Shown here piece by piece: positions 1-8,839 of a stretch of 59,984 nt of DNA. The notes under the pieces are model-generated. The model worked only from the letters and a program-made list of their open reading frames with translations. It was not told the DNA's origin and searched no databases. The first letter of the stretch is position 1; every line of letters starts with the position of its first letter. Source of the DNA: Myxococcales bacterium (GTDB taxonomy: Bacteria > Myxococcota > B64-G9); assembly GCA_012798435.1 (NCBI GenBank), contig JAAZNF010000035.1, positions 1 to 59,984 of the forward strand, read 5' to 3'. The translations under genes and the position numbers were made by a program.

Positions 1-2343
1 GAAGGCGCGGGCGTAGGCCACCACGGCCCGGTACTGGCCCGCGGCGTCCAGGCCGGCCTCCTCCAGCACCTTGTGCGCCTGGCCCGAGCCCAGGTAGTGC
101 CCGCGCGAGAAGGCGTGCAGGCTCATGCGCCGCCCCGCCTCGGAGGTCACAAAGCGGTACAGGGTGGGCAGGGTGAAGCCGGTGATGCCCATGGCCTCGC
201 GGGCGTGCGTCTCGGGGAAGATCTTCTCCCGCTCGGCCGGGGGCAACAGATCGAAGAGCTCGGTCGAGGCGACGGAGTAGATGTTGAAGTTGAAGCCTTC
301 TTTGTCCAGCCGCGGCAGGACCTTCTGCAGGAACTCCAGCGTCTCGCCGCTCCCCAAGAGGACCAGGGTGCCGTGGCGCGGTTTCTTCGGATCGGCGCGG
401 CGCAAGGCGTACACGCCGCTGACCGCGGCCGCGGGCGGCGGCAGCCCCAGGGCGGCGCGGTCGAGCACGGTCTCGGGCGGCCTGGTCACGAAGGGCGCCA
501 CCAGGGCCGGGCGCTTCTGCAAGGCCGCGATCACCAGCGGCCACATCTCGTTGGGGTCCCACGGGGTGAGGGTGATGGCCAGGCCGCGGGGGAAGTTCTC
601 CTGGAGCAGTTGCAGGCACTGGGGATCGGCGTGGGTGGGCCCGTCCTCTCCGGTCTTGAGCCCGGCGTGGGCGCACACCATCACGTAGGGAGCGCACGGC
701 GTGCCGTCGTACTCGCGCCGGGCCTGCTGGCCGATGCAGTGCAGGCGCGCCGCCACGTGCTGCAAGGGCGCGATGAAGGCCCCGTAGGAGGCGCCGGCCC
801 CCAGGTGGTGTCCGGCCACCCCGGCCGCGGCCAGCAGGGCGCCCATGGCGTCCTCGCAGATGCCGCCGATCGAGAGCAGGCGCGAGCGGGGGTTGCGCGC
901 GGAGTGGTAGAACCCCTCGGGGAAGCCCTGGTTGACCTTGTTGATGCTGGTCGAGCCCAGCAGGTCCGCCGCCGCGGCGATCACGCCGCCGCCGCTCTGC
1001 TGGTTGATGTACGAGAGCACCGCGCCCAGCGCCTCGCGTAGCGTGATCTTGTCGCCAGGCTTGGTGACGACCGCTGCCGGCGGCGCTTCCGGGCGCATGC
1101 TCTTGCCGTCGTAGAGCTTTGCAAGATCCGGGGCGTCGGCGCGAAGCACCCGGCCGCGGCGCGAAAGGCGCGCGGCGGCCTCGGCCACGCGGTCACCGAG
1201 GATCTTCATGCGCCCCAGGTTGGCGCGCAGGCGCTCGCGGATGACCTGGAGCAGCTCCCAGTAGTAGTTCTCCATGGCCTGGTCGGTCGGCTCACCAGAG
1301 AAGCGCGGCAGCTTGGCGTCGAAGCACTGCTCGAACTCGGCCAGCGAATGGTAGAAGCCGTCCGAGCAGACCTTGTGGCCCGCCCCGTGCGAGGCCCGGC
1401 CCTCGATGCCGTACTTCCAGCCCTTGACGGTGCGGTACACGATGGCAGTGGGCTGGTGGTTCTGGTGGGAGAGCGCGTAGGCCTGGGCCGCCAGGATGTC
1501 CGCGTGCTCCAGACCCTGGTCCACCCGGATCACGTTGAAGTCGTGGAAGCGCGCCAGCTCCACGGGATCCCACTGGACGTAGTCACCGGGGTTCTGACCG
1601 TCGCGGCACACGCGGTTGGAATCGATGGAGGCCTGGTTCCAATCGATGTGCAGCACAAGGTTGGAGAGGCCCAGGGTGGCCGCCGCGGCCATGGCCTCCT
1701 GGACCCGGCCCGGGGTGAGCCCGCCCTCCCCCTCGACGATGTGGACGCGGGGCGGGTCCTGCGGGAAGAGATCCATGGCGGAGAAGGCCAGCCCGACCGA
1801 GGCCGCCACCCCGACGCCCGAGGCGCCGGTGGAGAGTTTCACGAACGGAGTGGCGGGGGTCGGGTGGCCGTCCAGGGCCTTGGCCTTGAACTTCTTGAAG
1901 AGCTCCGTGTGCTGGGTCGGGTTGCGCCGGAAGCCCAGCAGGTCCTCCAGCCGCAGGCGGCGGGCCGGATCGGGGAGCAGTTCAGGATGGGTCTGGGCCA
2001 TGATCTCGTCCCGCAGCGCCAGCATGGCGTAGAGCCCGAGCGCCTTGTGACCCGCGGCGTAGGAGATGATGTCGGACTCCGGTTTCTCCGGGTCCAGAAA
2101 GTCGTAGTCCATCGAGTGGTAGAGCAGCGCCTCCACGAAGCGGCTCGAGGAGATGCTACCGCCCGGGTGGCCCGAGGTCGGCACGCAGTTGAACATGATG
2201 CTGACCAGGGTGCGGTAGGCGAGGTTGAGGTCCGCGAGCGCGGCCAGAAAATCCGGATCGGCGTTGAACCGCTCGTTGGAAGGAATGGAAGCAGCGCTGG
2301 TGGCGTAGCCCTGGCGCGGCCCGAGTTGCAGCGTCTCGCTCAT
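1..2343 (-). CDS. Transketolase-like thiamine-diphosphate enzyme (C-terminus cut by window edge)
   Basis: The reading frame is open from an ATG at 2343 to base 1, giving 781 residues with the C-terminus missing. An early HPGGS motif, a later GHKALG, and a VEGEGGLTPGRVQEAM stretch followed by NLVLHIDWNQASID match the thiamine-diphosphate domain of transketolases. The pyrimidine-binding half shows GGICEDAM, with the family's catalytic Glu, and EDGPTHADP, a variant of the usual EDGPTHQP. It should transfer two-carbon ketol units in the pentose phosphate or a related sugar pathway in the cytoplasm. It is already longer than a usual 660-700 residue transketolase, so an atypical subfamily is likely. 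GGAGGT lies just upstream of the ATG. Confidence 0.85.
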   Translation of the reverse strand, partial: MSETLQLGPRQGYATSAASIPSNERFNADPDFLAALADLNLAYRTLVSIMFNCVPTSGHPGGSISSSRFVEALLYHSMDYDFLDPEKPESDIISYAAGHKALGLYAMLALRDEIMAQTHPELLPDPARRLRLEDLLGFRRNPTQHTELFKKFKAKALDGHPTPATPFVKLSTGASGVGVAASVGLAFSAMDLFPQDPPRVHIVEGEGGLTPGRVQEAMAAAATLGLSNLVLHIDWNQASIDSNRVCRDGQNPGDYVQWDPVELARFHDFNVIRVDQGLEHADILAAQAYALSHQNHQPTAIVYRTVKGWKYGIEGRASHGAGHKVCSDGFYHSLAEFEQCFDAKLPRFSGEPTDQAMENYYWELLQVIRERLRANLGRMKILGDRVAEAAARLSRRGRVLRADAPDLAKLYDGKSMRPEAPPAAVVTKPGDKITLREALGAVLSYINQQSGGGVIAAAADLLGSTSINKVNQGFPEGFYHSARNPRSRLLSIGGICEDAMGALLAAAGVAGHHLGAGASYGAFIAPLQHVAARLHCIGQQARREYDGTPCAPYVMVCAHAGLKTGEDGPTHADPQCLQLLQENFPRGLAITLTPWDPNEMWPLVIAALQKRPALVAPFVTRPPETVLDRAALGLPPPAAAVSGVYALRRADPKKPRHGTLVLLGSGETLEFLQKVLPRLDKEGFNFNIYSVASTELFDLLPPAEREKIFPETHAREAMGITGFTLPTLYRFVTSEAGRRMSLHAFSRGHYLGSGQAHKVLEEAGLDAAGQYRAVVAYARAF

Positions 2344-2438
2344 CGAATGACCTCCGGCGGTTGGTTGTCCGCCCGATCATCTCTTGGGTGTCGGCGCGAA
2401 AGTCAAGCCATTTCGGCTCGGACGCCGCGCCGCCGCGC

Positions 2439-2468
2439 TTGACACCCTCGGGCCGGCGGGGCTACCGT
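2439..2468 (+). promoter_or_regulatory. Candidate sigma70-like promoter of the zinc-ribbon gene
   Basis: A consensus TTGACA at 2439-2444 is followed after 18 nt by TACCGT at 2463-2468, a weak -10. The gene starts at 2499 with its own Shine-Dalgarno sequence, so the leader would be about 25 nt. Confidence 0.4.
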
Positions 2469-2498
2469 GCAGGCGCGCTCCCCCTCTGGAGGTGCCCC

Positions 2499-2849
2499 AT
2501 GCCGTTCTGCCCGAACTGCCATTACGAATACGAGGCCTCGGTCAAGGCTTGCCCCGAGTGCAAGATCGATCTGGTCGAGAAGCTCGACGACGTCGTTCCG
2601 ACCGACGAGGACTTCGTGGAGGTCTACGCCACCGGCACCCGCCTGGAGGCGGACGTCATCCGTGGCATCCTGGAGGAAGAGAAGCTGCCCGTGCTGGTGC
2701 GCGACACCCGCATCTTCCCGGTGCTCCCCGACTGGCGGGCGGAGTTCGTGATCGCCGTCCCCGCGGCGCAGGAGGCCGCCGCCAAGAAGCTCCTCGAGGA
2801 GGCCCGCGCCGACGGGGCGCTCGGGGGCGAAGGCAAGTTCCTGCGCTGA
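2499..2849 (+). CDS. Small zinc-ribbon protein with DUF2007-type domain
   Basis: This 116-residue cytoplasmic protein begins with a zinc ribbon, CPNC near residue 4 and CPEC about 14 residues later. It continues with a domain resembling DUF2007 (putative signal-transducing protein): VEVYATGTRLEADVIRGILE, then a V-rich strand and a helix with EAAAKKLLEEA. The family is found widely but its function is not established. The ATG at 2499 is chosen because CTGGAGG sits at 2486-2492 and the zinc ribbon begins immediately; the frame is open further upstream but there is no ribosome site there. It is divergent from the transketolase gene. Confidence 0.75.
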   Translation: MPFCPNCHYEYEASVKACPECKIDLVEKLDDVVPTDEDFVEVYATGTRLEADVIRGILEEEKLPVLVRDTRIFPVLPDWRAEFVIAVPAAQEAAAKKLLEEARADGALGGEGKFLR

Positions 2850-3141
2850 CCCGCCCCACCTCGGGGGCGAGGTGCAACAAGGAAAAATCCTTGCACGGGG
2901 GCTCTGTCCCCGTGAACCCCCGATACCCACCCCGAAATCTTCCTCTTTGGCTGTCATTCCCCCTCTCCGCTGGAGAGAGGGGGCCGGGGGGTGAGGTGCT
3001 GCGGAGAGGGGGGGCAGGGGGTAAGGCAAAAAAAGAAATCCCGAAAAAACCTACTAATAAGGAAAAGCTATGAGAACCCTCCCGAGAAAACCTTCTACTG
3101 AGGAAAATCGCAGAAAAAACCACATGCCCTCTTCATCGAAG

Positions 3142-3169
3142 ATGAAGGGAATGCCTGCATTCCCTTCAT
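3142..3169. repeat. Perfect 13-bp inverted repeat
   Basis: ATGAAGGGAATGC at 3142-3154 and its exact reverse complement at 3157-3169 are separated by only 2 nt. The left arm can also pair partly with CTTCATC at 3131-3137, so two alternative foldings exist. Function is unknown. Confidence 0.7.
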
Positions 3170-3244
3170 AGATGCCGGGACAGCCGAAGCCCGACCGCTG
3201 GTTATTGCATTCGCTCCGGCGCGGCGCATGTCCGCGCCTCGCTC

Positions 3245-3297
3245 CGGAAAACGAGAATGATTCGCTCGTTTTCCGATGCGGCACACGTTCGTGTGCC
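3245..3297 (-). terminator. Tandem hairpins downstream of the cyclophilin gene, possible terminators
   Basis: CGGAAAACGAG at 3245-3255 pairs perfectly with 3265-3275 (11 bp, 9-nt loop). GGCACACG at 3280-3287 pairs with CGTGTGCC at 3290-3297. Read on the minus strand they follow the cyclophilin stop at 3354. Neither has a clean T-run after it, so termination is only an inference; they could be mobile repeat units. Confidence 0.4.
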
Positions 3298-3353
3298 CTG
3301 GCGCGCGCAGCGGGTCGCGAAGAATCATCAGGGGGGTGAGTCGGGAGCGGGGC

Positions 3354-3935
3354 TTACTTCACCTTGATGGACTCGATGACGATGTCCTGGAGCGGAACGT
3401 CCTTCTGAAAGTCGCCCTTGGCCCCGGTGGGCTGCTTGGCGATCTTGTCCACCACCTCCATGCCCTTCGTCACCTTGCCGAATACCGCGTAGCCGAAGTC
3501 GCGCGCGCCGTGGTCCAGGAAGCCGTTGTCCTTGAGGTTGATGAAGAACTGGGCGGTGGCCGAGTTCACCTCGGAGGTGCGGGCCATGGCCAGCGTGCCG
3601 CGCTGGTTCTTCAGCCCGTTGTCGGCCTCGTTCTTGATCGGGGCACGGGTGGGCTTCTGCTTGAACTTGGCGTCGAAGCCGCCGCCTTGGATCATGAAGT
3701 TGGGGATGCAGCGGTGGAAGATGGTCCCGTCGTAGTGCTTGGCCTTGACGTAGGTCAGGAAGTTCTCCACCGTGATGGGGGCCTTGTCGGCGAACAGTTC
3801 GGCCTCGATCGTCCCCAGGTTGGTCTTGATCTCGATCACCGGATTCCCTCCTTTTTGCGCGGCCGGTTCGGCCGCCGTCAGTGTCCCCACCGCACCCACC
3901 AGCACAAGTGCCATCCCGGCCAGAAAGCTGCGCAT
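3354..3935 (-). CDS. Secreted cyclophilin-type peptidyl-prolyl cis-trans isomerase
   Basis: This 193-residue protein has an N-terminal signal peptide ending near AAEPAA and then one cyclophilin domain. The family signature is clear: [15 protein letters not shown], with the catalytic Arg in FHR, then ATAQFFINL and FGYAVFGKV. It should catalyse proline isomerisation in exported proteins in the periplasm. The start has AAGGAGG a few bases upstream. It lies 19 nt behind the S1-domain gene on the same strand, so the two are probably co-transcribed. Confidence 0.92.
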   Translation of the reverse strand: MRSFLAGMALVLVGAVGTLTAAEPAAQKGGNPVIEIKTNLGTIEAELFADKAPITVENFLTYVKAKHYDGTIFHRCIPNFMIQGGGFDAKFKQKPTRAPIKNEADNGLKNQRGTLAMARTSEVNSATAQFFINLKDNGFLDHGARDFGYAVFGKVTKGMEVVDKIAKQPTGAKGDFQKDVPLQDIVIESIKVK

Positions 3936-3954
3936 GCGCTCCTCCTTGCGGCCG

Positions 3955-5583
3955 TCACTGCCGCTTCTGGTTCTTGAACAGATCGGCGAAGGTCCCGAAG
4001 CCCTGGGAGCTCTTCTCCTGGCCCCGGTCCAGGTAGCCCTCGAAGTCGGCGCGCTCCTCGGCGTTGAGCACCGCCTGGCGGCTCAGGCGGATGCGCTTGC
4101 CGCCCTCGCTCACTTCCAACACCTGCACCTTGATGGGGGTGCCGGCCGGGAAGTCTTTGCGGTGATCGGTCCCCTTGGCGGTGCCCATCTCGGCGTTGGG
4201 GATCAGGCCCTTGCGGCCCGGCCCCAGCGACACGAACACCCCGAAGGGCTCCACCCGGTCGACCTTGCCTTCCATGATGTTGCCCACCACCGGCAGCGCC
4301 CCCCACTCGCCCTCGCCGGGGATGCGCATCAGCCCGATGCGCCGCGCCGAACGATCCACCGCTAGGATCTCGACCTCGATCTCCTGGCCCTCCTTCACCA
4401 CCTGGGAGGGGTGGTTGATGCGCTCGGGCGTGGAGAACTGCGAGATGTGGACGAGCCCCTCGATGCCGGGAGCCAGCTCCACGAAGGCCCCGAAGGGCTG
4501 CAGCCGGGTCACCTTGCCCTTGTGCCGCGTGCCCACCGGGTAGGCGTCCTCCACCTCGCCCCAGGGGTCCGCCTCGAGCTTCTTCAGCGACAGGGTGATG
4601 CGCTCCCCGCCCTGCTCGATGGCGATCACCTCCACGTGTACCTCCTCGCGCTCGTGGATGAAATCGCGCGGGTTGCCGATCCGCCCCCAGGACATCTCCG
4701 ACACCGGCAGGAACCCGTCCAGGCCGCCCAGGTCCACGAAGGCCCCGAACTCCTTGACGTTGCGCACCACGCCGTCCAGCACGTCGCCGACCTTGAGGGT
4801 CTTGCGAAGCTCGCTGGCCTTGGCCTCGGCCTCGGCCTGAAGCAGCGCCTTTCGCGACAGCACGATGTCCGGCCGGCGCCCGCTGTCGTCGAACTTGGTG
4901 ATCTGGAACATGTAACGCTGATTCAGGTGGGCGTCGGGGTCCTCGCAGAAGCGCAGCTCGATCTGGCCGATGGGGCAGAAGGCCCGCTCGCCGGCCAGCT
5001 CCACGTCGAAGCCGCCCTTGTTGCGCCCTACCACCCGGCCCTCCACCGGGATCTTCATGCGCGCGGCCTCCTCCAGGAACTCGCGCGAGCGGATGCCCTT
5101 GGCCAACTTGCGCGACAGCATCAAGCCGTCCGGGCCCTGCTGCAGCACGCAGGCCTCCACGGTGTCGCCGATCTGCGGGGTCTTGCCGTCCTCGCTGAGC
5201 TCCTGGATGGAGATGACGCCCTCGCTCTTGCCGCCCAGATCCACGAAGGCGTACTCGGCGCCCAGGGAGACGATGGTGCCCTTGACCATCTCGCCGCGCT
5301 CGGCGCGCTTGGCCTTGACCGGCTGCTCCAGCGCCGCCAAGAACTCCGCCCGATCGGCGTCGTTGTCGGCCTTCTCGCGCTGGGCCCAGCCCGGCCGCTT
5401 GAAGGGATCCGGCGGCCGCGGGATGTCGAGGCGCGGCGCCTGGACCGGCGGGGCGGCCTTGCGCGCGGACTCGCCCTCGGAGCGCTCCGGGCGGCGCTCA
5501 CGGGGCGGGCGGTTGCGGGGCGCGTTGCGGGGTTGGTTGCGGCGCTCGGGCCGCGGGGGGCGTTCGTTGGGCGTATCGGGCAT
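3955..5583 (-). CDS. S1 RNA-binding protein with five S1 domains (ribosomal protein S1-like)
   Basis: The 542-residue protein opens with about 75 residues rich in Pro and Arg, then five S1-type OB folds at roughly 98-165, 180-250, 275-345, 360-430 and 445-515. The typical [15 protein letters not shown] and [19 protein letters not shown] strands are clear in repeats 3 and 4. Members bind mRNA, either on the ribosome as S1 or in RNA turnover. The basic, disordered N-terminus and five rather than six domains set it apart from canonical RpsA, so it may be a paralogue. CGGAGG precedes the ATG. Confidence 0.85.
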   Translation of the reverse strand: MPDTPNERPPRPERRNQPRNAPRNRPPRERRPERSEGESARKAAPPVQAPRLDIPRPPDPFKRPGWAQREKADNDADRAEFLAALEQPVKAKRAERGEMVKGTIVSLGAEYAFVDLGGKSEGVISIQELSEDGKTPQIGDTVEACVLQQGPDGLMLSRKLAKGIRSREFLEEAARMKIPVEGRVVGRNKGGFDVELAGERAFCPIGQIELRFCEDPDAHLNQRYMFQITKFDDSGRRPDIVLSRKALLQAEAEAKASELRKTLKVGDVLDGVVRNVKEFGAFVDLGGLDGFLPVSEMSWGRIGNPRDFIHEREEVHVEVIAIEQGGERITLSLKKLEADPWGEVEDAYPVGTRHKGKVTRLQPFGAFVELAPGIEGLVHISQFSTPERINHPSQVVKEGQEIEVEILAVDRSARRIGLMRIPGEGEWGALPVVGNIMEGKVDRVEPFGVFVSLGPGRKGLIPNAEMGTAKGTDHRKDFPAGTPIKVQVLEVSEGGKRIRLSRQAVLNAEERADFEGYLDRGQEKSSQGFGTFADLFKNQKRQ

Positions 5584-5710
5584 GAATTCCTCCGAAGACC
5601 CCGGTCCGTTCCGGGGGAGCGCTATCTACCACGAAGAACACGGCGCGGCAAGCTTGCCGCGGGCCTCCCAGGTCCAGGCAGCATGGATACCGTCCCTCCT
5701 CGTCCGCCAC

Positions 5711-6427
5711 CTAGCGCGACACCAGGATGCCGGTGTCCCCGTCGAGCGAGCCGCCGAAACAGAAGATGTGGGCCCCCTGGGCATAGGCGGCGGTTTCCCA
5801 GATGGTCCAGTACATCACCCCGTTCACCTGGGTGTAGTAGGTGTACTGGAGGAAGAACATCCCCACTCGCAGGCGCGCCCCCAGCTCCCAGGTGCGGGTG
5901 CGGTTGTCGCGCTCCTCGTTCGTGTAGCGGAAGGGCCAGAAGATGCGCCCGTACACGCCCAGGGCCGGCATCCAGGTGCGCGGTCCCCAGGGCTGGATCT
6001 CGCCCCCGGCCAGGATGGCCCAGCCCGTGCCCCCGATCTCCGGCCCGACGCCGATCGAGAGGTAGGCGTTCTGGGCGGTGAAGAACGACCAGGCGCCGAA
6101 GGTGTTGTACCAGTCGCCCTCCTTGAGGTTCTCCCAGGCGGGGAAGTACAGGCCGCCCATGACCCCGATCCAGCCGTCGAGCACCTTGCCATAGCCGCCG
6201 GAGAGCTGGAACAGGTTGATGCCGAAGGTGTGGAAGTCCCCCGCCCCGCTGTCCTTGCATCCCTGGAAGTTGTCGCAGCTCCCCTCGCGGCCGGCACCGC
6301 CCTGGAAGCTGATGGAGGCCTCGGCCACCCATCCGTCCGCGACGCGCAGGGGATGGTTGAGCGGCACCGCGCAGGCGACAAGCGAAAGGAAGATCAGCAG
6401 GCTCAGAAAGCGCGCACGTGTCTTCAT
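5711..6427 (-). CDS. Putative outer-membrane beta-barrel lipoprotein of unknown function
   Basis: The preferred ATG at 6427 gives 238 residues beginning with a lipoprotein signal peptide (lipobox LVAC). The mature part is Gly/aromatic-rich with alternating strands such as AYLSIGVGPEIGGTGWAIL and RLRVGMFFLQYTYYTQV, and ends close to a barrel-like edge, so an outer-membrane porin-like fold is inferred. No family was recognised. The frame extends upstream to a TTG at 6472, but the promoter at 6438-6465 lies between the two, which argues for 6427. Confidence 0.65.
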   Translation of the reverse strand: MKTRARFLSLLIFLSLVACAVPLNHPLRVADGWVAEASISFQGGAGREGSCDNFQGCKDSGAGDFHTFGINLFQLSGGYGKVLDGWIGVMGGLYFPAWENLKEGDWYNTFGAWSFFTAQNAYLSIGVGPEIGGTGWAILAGGEIQPWGPRTWMPALGVYGRIFWPFRYTNEERDNRTRTWELGARLRVGMFFLQYTYYTQVNGVMYWTIWETAAYAQGAHIFCFGGSLDGDTGILVSR

Positions 6428-6437
6428 TGGCAGTGGC

Positions 6438-6465
6438 AGACTAGCGCACGCGAGGATTTCTTCAA
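6438..6465 (-). promoter_or_regulatory. Promoter with very short leader for the barrel lipoprotein
   Basis: On the minus strand TTGAAG (6465-6460), a 16-nt spacer and TAGTCT (6443-6438) are followed by 10 nt and the ATG at 6427. Transcription would begin only a few bases before the start codon. No Shine-Dalgarno sequence is visible. Confidence 0.45.
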
Positions 6466-6559
6466 CCCCCAAGCGGCCCCAGACCTCCGAGTCAACCCCG
6501 GCGTCTGTACCTTGCGCGGAAGATCCGTATGATAAAGATGTTCACCGAAAGGAGCCGCC

Positions 6560-7279
6560 GTGAAAACGCTCGCCGCCTTCCTGTCGATGCTGTGCCTTGC
6601 GGGGATGGCCCGCGCCACCACCTGGTCGAAAACCGAGCTCATCGACCCGCTGACCGGGGAGAAGGTCCCGGCCCAGGAGATCATGAGCTACGGGGGCTAC
6701 ATCTACAACTGGCCCTCGAAGTTCGACCTGGTGTTCTGGCCGCTCACCGATGAGAACTTCATCTGCCTCAACGGAAAGACCGGCTACGCCGCCTTCAACC
6801 CCGACTTCGAAAAACTCCCCGAGGCGGAGAAGGACGCGCTCAAGAAGTGGCTGGCCGCCCACTGGGACCCCAAGGCGCCACCGCGCACCCACCTCGAAAA
6901 ACTGCTGTGGCTCGAGAAGGTCTACGCGCAGCGCAAGATGGACGACGGCTTCTGGTCGCGCTTCTACCGCCTGATGGCCTACATCTGCCAGGCCGACCCG
7001 GAAAAGAGCCTGTCCTACGTCCGGCGCGCCATGCCGCTGCTCGAGAAGAAGTTCGCCGCCAATCCCAAGGACGCGGAACTCCTGGAGACGCTGTACCTCA
7101 TCGGCGAGTACTCACGGCGGCTCGGCGACGAGACGCGGGCGCGGGAGTTCTTCGGCAAGGTGAAAGCTGCCAAGTACAAGGATCGCGACGGAACGGAGAA
7201 GGTCGGACATCCGTACTTTCTGGAGCTGCTGGCCGACCGCGAGAAGTTGCTCGCTCCCGCGAAGACCGAACCGAAATGA
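6560..7279 (+). CDS. Secreted protein with TPR-like helices, unknown function
   Basis: A GTG at 6560 preceded by AAAGGAG gives 239 residues with a cleavable signal peptide of about 19 residues. The N-terminal third (EKVPAQEIMSYGGY, then FWPLTDENFICLNGKTGYAA) loosely recalls DUF2225-type proteins but lacks their cysteine pairs. The C-terminal part is helical with paired repeats typical of TPR-like solenoids (LLETLYLIGEYSRRLGDETR). No enzymatic motif is seen. It is divergent from the barrel lipoprotein, so the two may share a regulatory region. Confidence 0.65.
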   Translation: MKTLAAFLSMLCLAGMARATTWSKTELIDPLTGEKVPAQEIMSYGGYIYNWPSKFDLVFWPLTDENFICLNGKTGYAAFNPDFEKLPEAEKDALKKWLAAHWDPKAPPRTHLEKLLWLEKVYAQRKMDDGFWSRFYRLMAYICQADPEKSLSYVRRAMPLLEKKFAANPKDAELLETLYLIGEYSRRLGDETRAREFFGKVKAAKYKDRDGTEKVGHPYFLELLADREKLLAPAKTEPK

Positions 7280-7322
7280 ATCAGGAAGCGTCGGCGGGCA
7301 GAAGAGGCCCGGCGCCGCAGGG

Positions 7323-8588
7323 TCAGGGGAGGGGATGCCGATACACGGACAGGCTCGCGACCTGCTTTCCCGGGTAGGAGTGTTTGGTGCGGTACACCAG
7401 GTACAGGTTCTGGTCGTCGGCGGCCAGGATGTTGTCGATGAAAATCGAGTCCACGTCGTCGTAAAAATCGGGCTCGCCCAGGTTCTGCCATTGCTGCCCG
7501 TCGAAGCGTTTCACAAACAGGCCACCGTCCCAGCAGGCGAGGAATGCGCGGTCGGGCCAGCGAGCCACATTCAACGGAAGAATCTGGTTCGGGCTGCCAC
7601 GGACCCCGGGAGAGGGGAGTTCGGTCCACTGGCTCGCGGCGTGGGTGAACACGTGGGCCCGGTTGTCGAGACCACCGATGGCAGCGACCACTCGTTCCCC
7701 TTCTCCGTCCTGCGTGACGGCGAGAGAGAATTCCGTGGTTGCCGCACCGGTGACCGGGGCGAACGCATCGTCGGTCAGGCGGGTCCAACCCGCCGCATCC
7801 TTCCGGTACACGTTGGATGCGTTCTCACCGCTGTCCCAGTCGTACAGGAACGAGCCGACGTAGAGTGCGCCGCTCGGGGACGGCACCACCGTCACCTCGG
7901 AATGGTGCTTCTGGTAACCGAACCCCACCGCCGGGTAGCACATGCGTTGCGGCGCGAGGCCCCAGCTCGTGCCATCGTGGACGAAGACCGAAAGGCAAGT
8001 GTTGTCGTCCGGGGAGGGGCCTTCCTCGCTGTTGGTGACGGCATAGATGTGGCCGTCGCGGGCCGTGAAGGTGAAGTTTTGCTCCGCCAAAGAGGTGAAG
8101 CCGGCGGTGAAGCCGGGCAACCGTTGCAGCGGCACCGAGGGCAGCCGCTGCCACGCCCCTCCGTCACAGACAAACATGACCAGCTCTTCCGGAGGGAGTA
8201 GCGAAGCGTTGAACCCGATCACCGAGCGCGTCTGGTCCTGCCGGAACAAAAAGGAAGCGTTCGCGGACTCGTCGGCATTCACGCCGTCGAGTGGCACCGG
8301 CCCGCCGCAGGCATATTCCCATTCGCCTCCCGAGACATCGTGCCGCATGACTGCCGGGCGGTTCTGATCGATGTCCCAGAAGCCGACGTACACCACTCCT
8401 TCGTTGATTCCGATGGAATAGTTGTTCTGGACCCGGTTGGTGAAATATTTCTCGCCGACCGGGGCCCAACCGCTCGTGCCTCCGTCGTTGCCTCCGTCGC
8501 TGCCGCCTCCGCCAGATCCGCACGCTGCCCACGCGAGCGAGCATAGTACCGCTCCGCTCAACTTGGTCCCAGTGCTCAGACGAAACAT
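7323..8588 (-). CDS. Surface lipoprotein with beta-propeller-like body
   Basis: The 421-residue protein has a lipoprotein signal (WAAC), then a Gly/Ser/Asp linker. The body alternates WAPVGEKYF-like, SVFVHDGTSWGLAP-like and QWTELPSPG-like units about 50 residues apart, each with a Trp and short strands, as in beta-propeller proteins. It carries no catalytic motif that I recognise. A strong AGGAGGTGA site precedes the ATG. The style of linker matches the other surface lipoproteins in this window. Confidence 0.7.
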   Translation of the reverse strand: MFRLSTGTKLSGAVLCSLAWAACGSGGGGSDGGNDGGTSGWAPVGEKYFTNRVQNNYSIGINEGVVYVGFWDIDQNRPAVMRHDVSGGEWEYACGGPVPLDGVNADESANASFLFRQDQTRSVIGFNASLLPPEELVMFVCDGGAWQRLPSVPLQRLPGFTAGFTSLAEQNFTFTARDGHIYAVTNSEEGPSPDDNTCLSVFVHDGTSWGLAPQRMCYPAVGFGYQKHHSEVTVVPSPSGALYVGSFLYDWDSGENASNVYRKDAAGWTRLTDDAFAPVTGAATTEFSLAVTQDGEGERVVAAIGGLDNRAHVFTHAASQWTELPSPGVRGSPNQILPLNVARWPDRAFLACWDGGLFVKRFDGQQWQNLGEPDFYDDVDSIFIDNILAADDQNLYLVYRTKHSYPGKQVASLSVYRHPLP

Positions 8589-8839
8589 CCTTCGTCACCT
8601 CCTGAAAAGCTCCGCCACATATGCCAGACTTTCGCTGAAAATCAATACCAGGCATTCAGACACGGGAAATCTGATCTTTTTTTATCTCGCGATTACAATC
8701 TGTTATGCGGGCGCCTGGGGCGAAGGTGATGCGATTCCTCAAGGGGAATCCGGGGCGAATCCGGGGTGGCTGGCACCGGGGGCCTGCCGGAGGCCTGGCG
8801 GATTGGCGGCATACCGACTAGTATGGTTATAGGTCGAGC
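8589..8839. promoter_or_regulatory. Divergent promoter region
   Basis: For the minus-strand lipoprotein, TTGATT (8645-8640), an 18-nt spacer and TATGTG (8621-8616) make a modest promoter. For the plus-strand metallopeptidase, TTGGCG at 8803-8808 and TATAGG at 8828-8833 (19-nt spacer) end 6 nt before the ATG at 8840, which would give a leaderless mRNA. The centre is locally AT-rich. Confidence 0.35.

Larger units (their letters stand above)
2850..3353. other. Intergenic stretch without a convincing gene
   Basis: About 500 nt separate the zinc-ribbon gene from the cyclophilin stop codon. The left part has C-run/G-run inverted sequences near 2960-3015. The middle (3020-3130) is unusually A-rich for this genome. 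The right part carries three hairpins, annotated separately. Short open frames here have no ribosome site and no family resemblance. Confidence 0.7.

Noticed and set aside
2940-3030. C-run and G-run sequences as a rho-independent terminator for the zinc-ribbon gene
   Set aside because: The arms do not pair cleanly because of a 2-nt offset, and no T-run follows.
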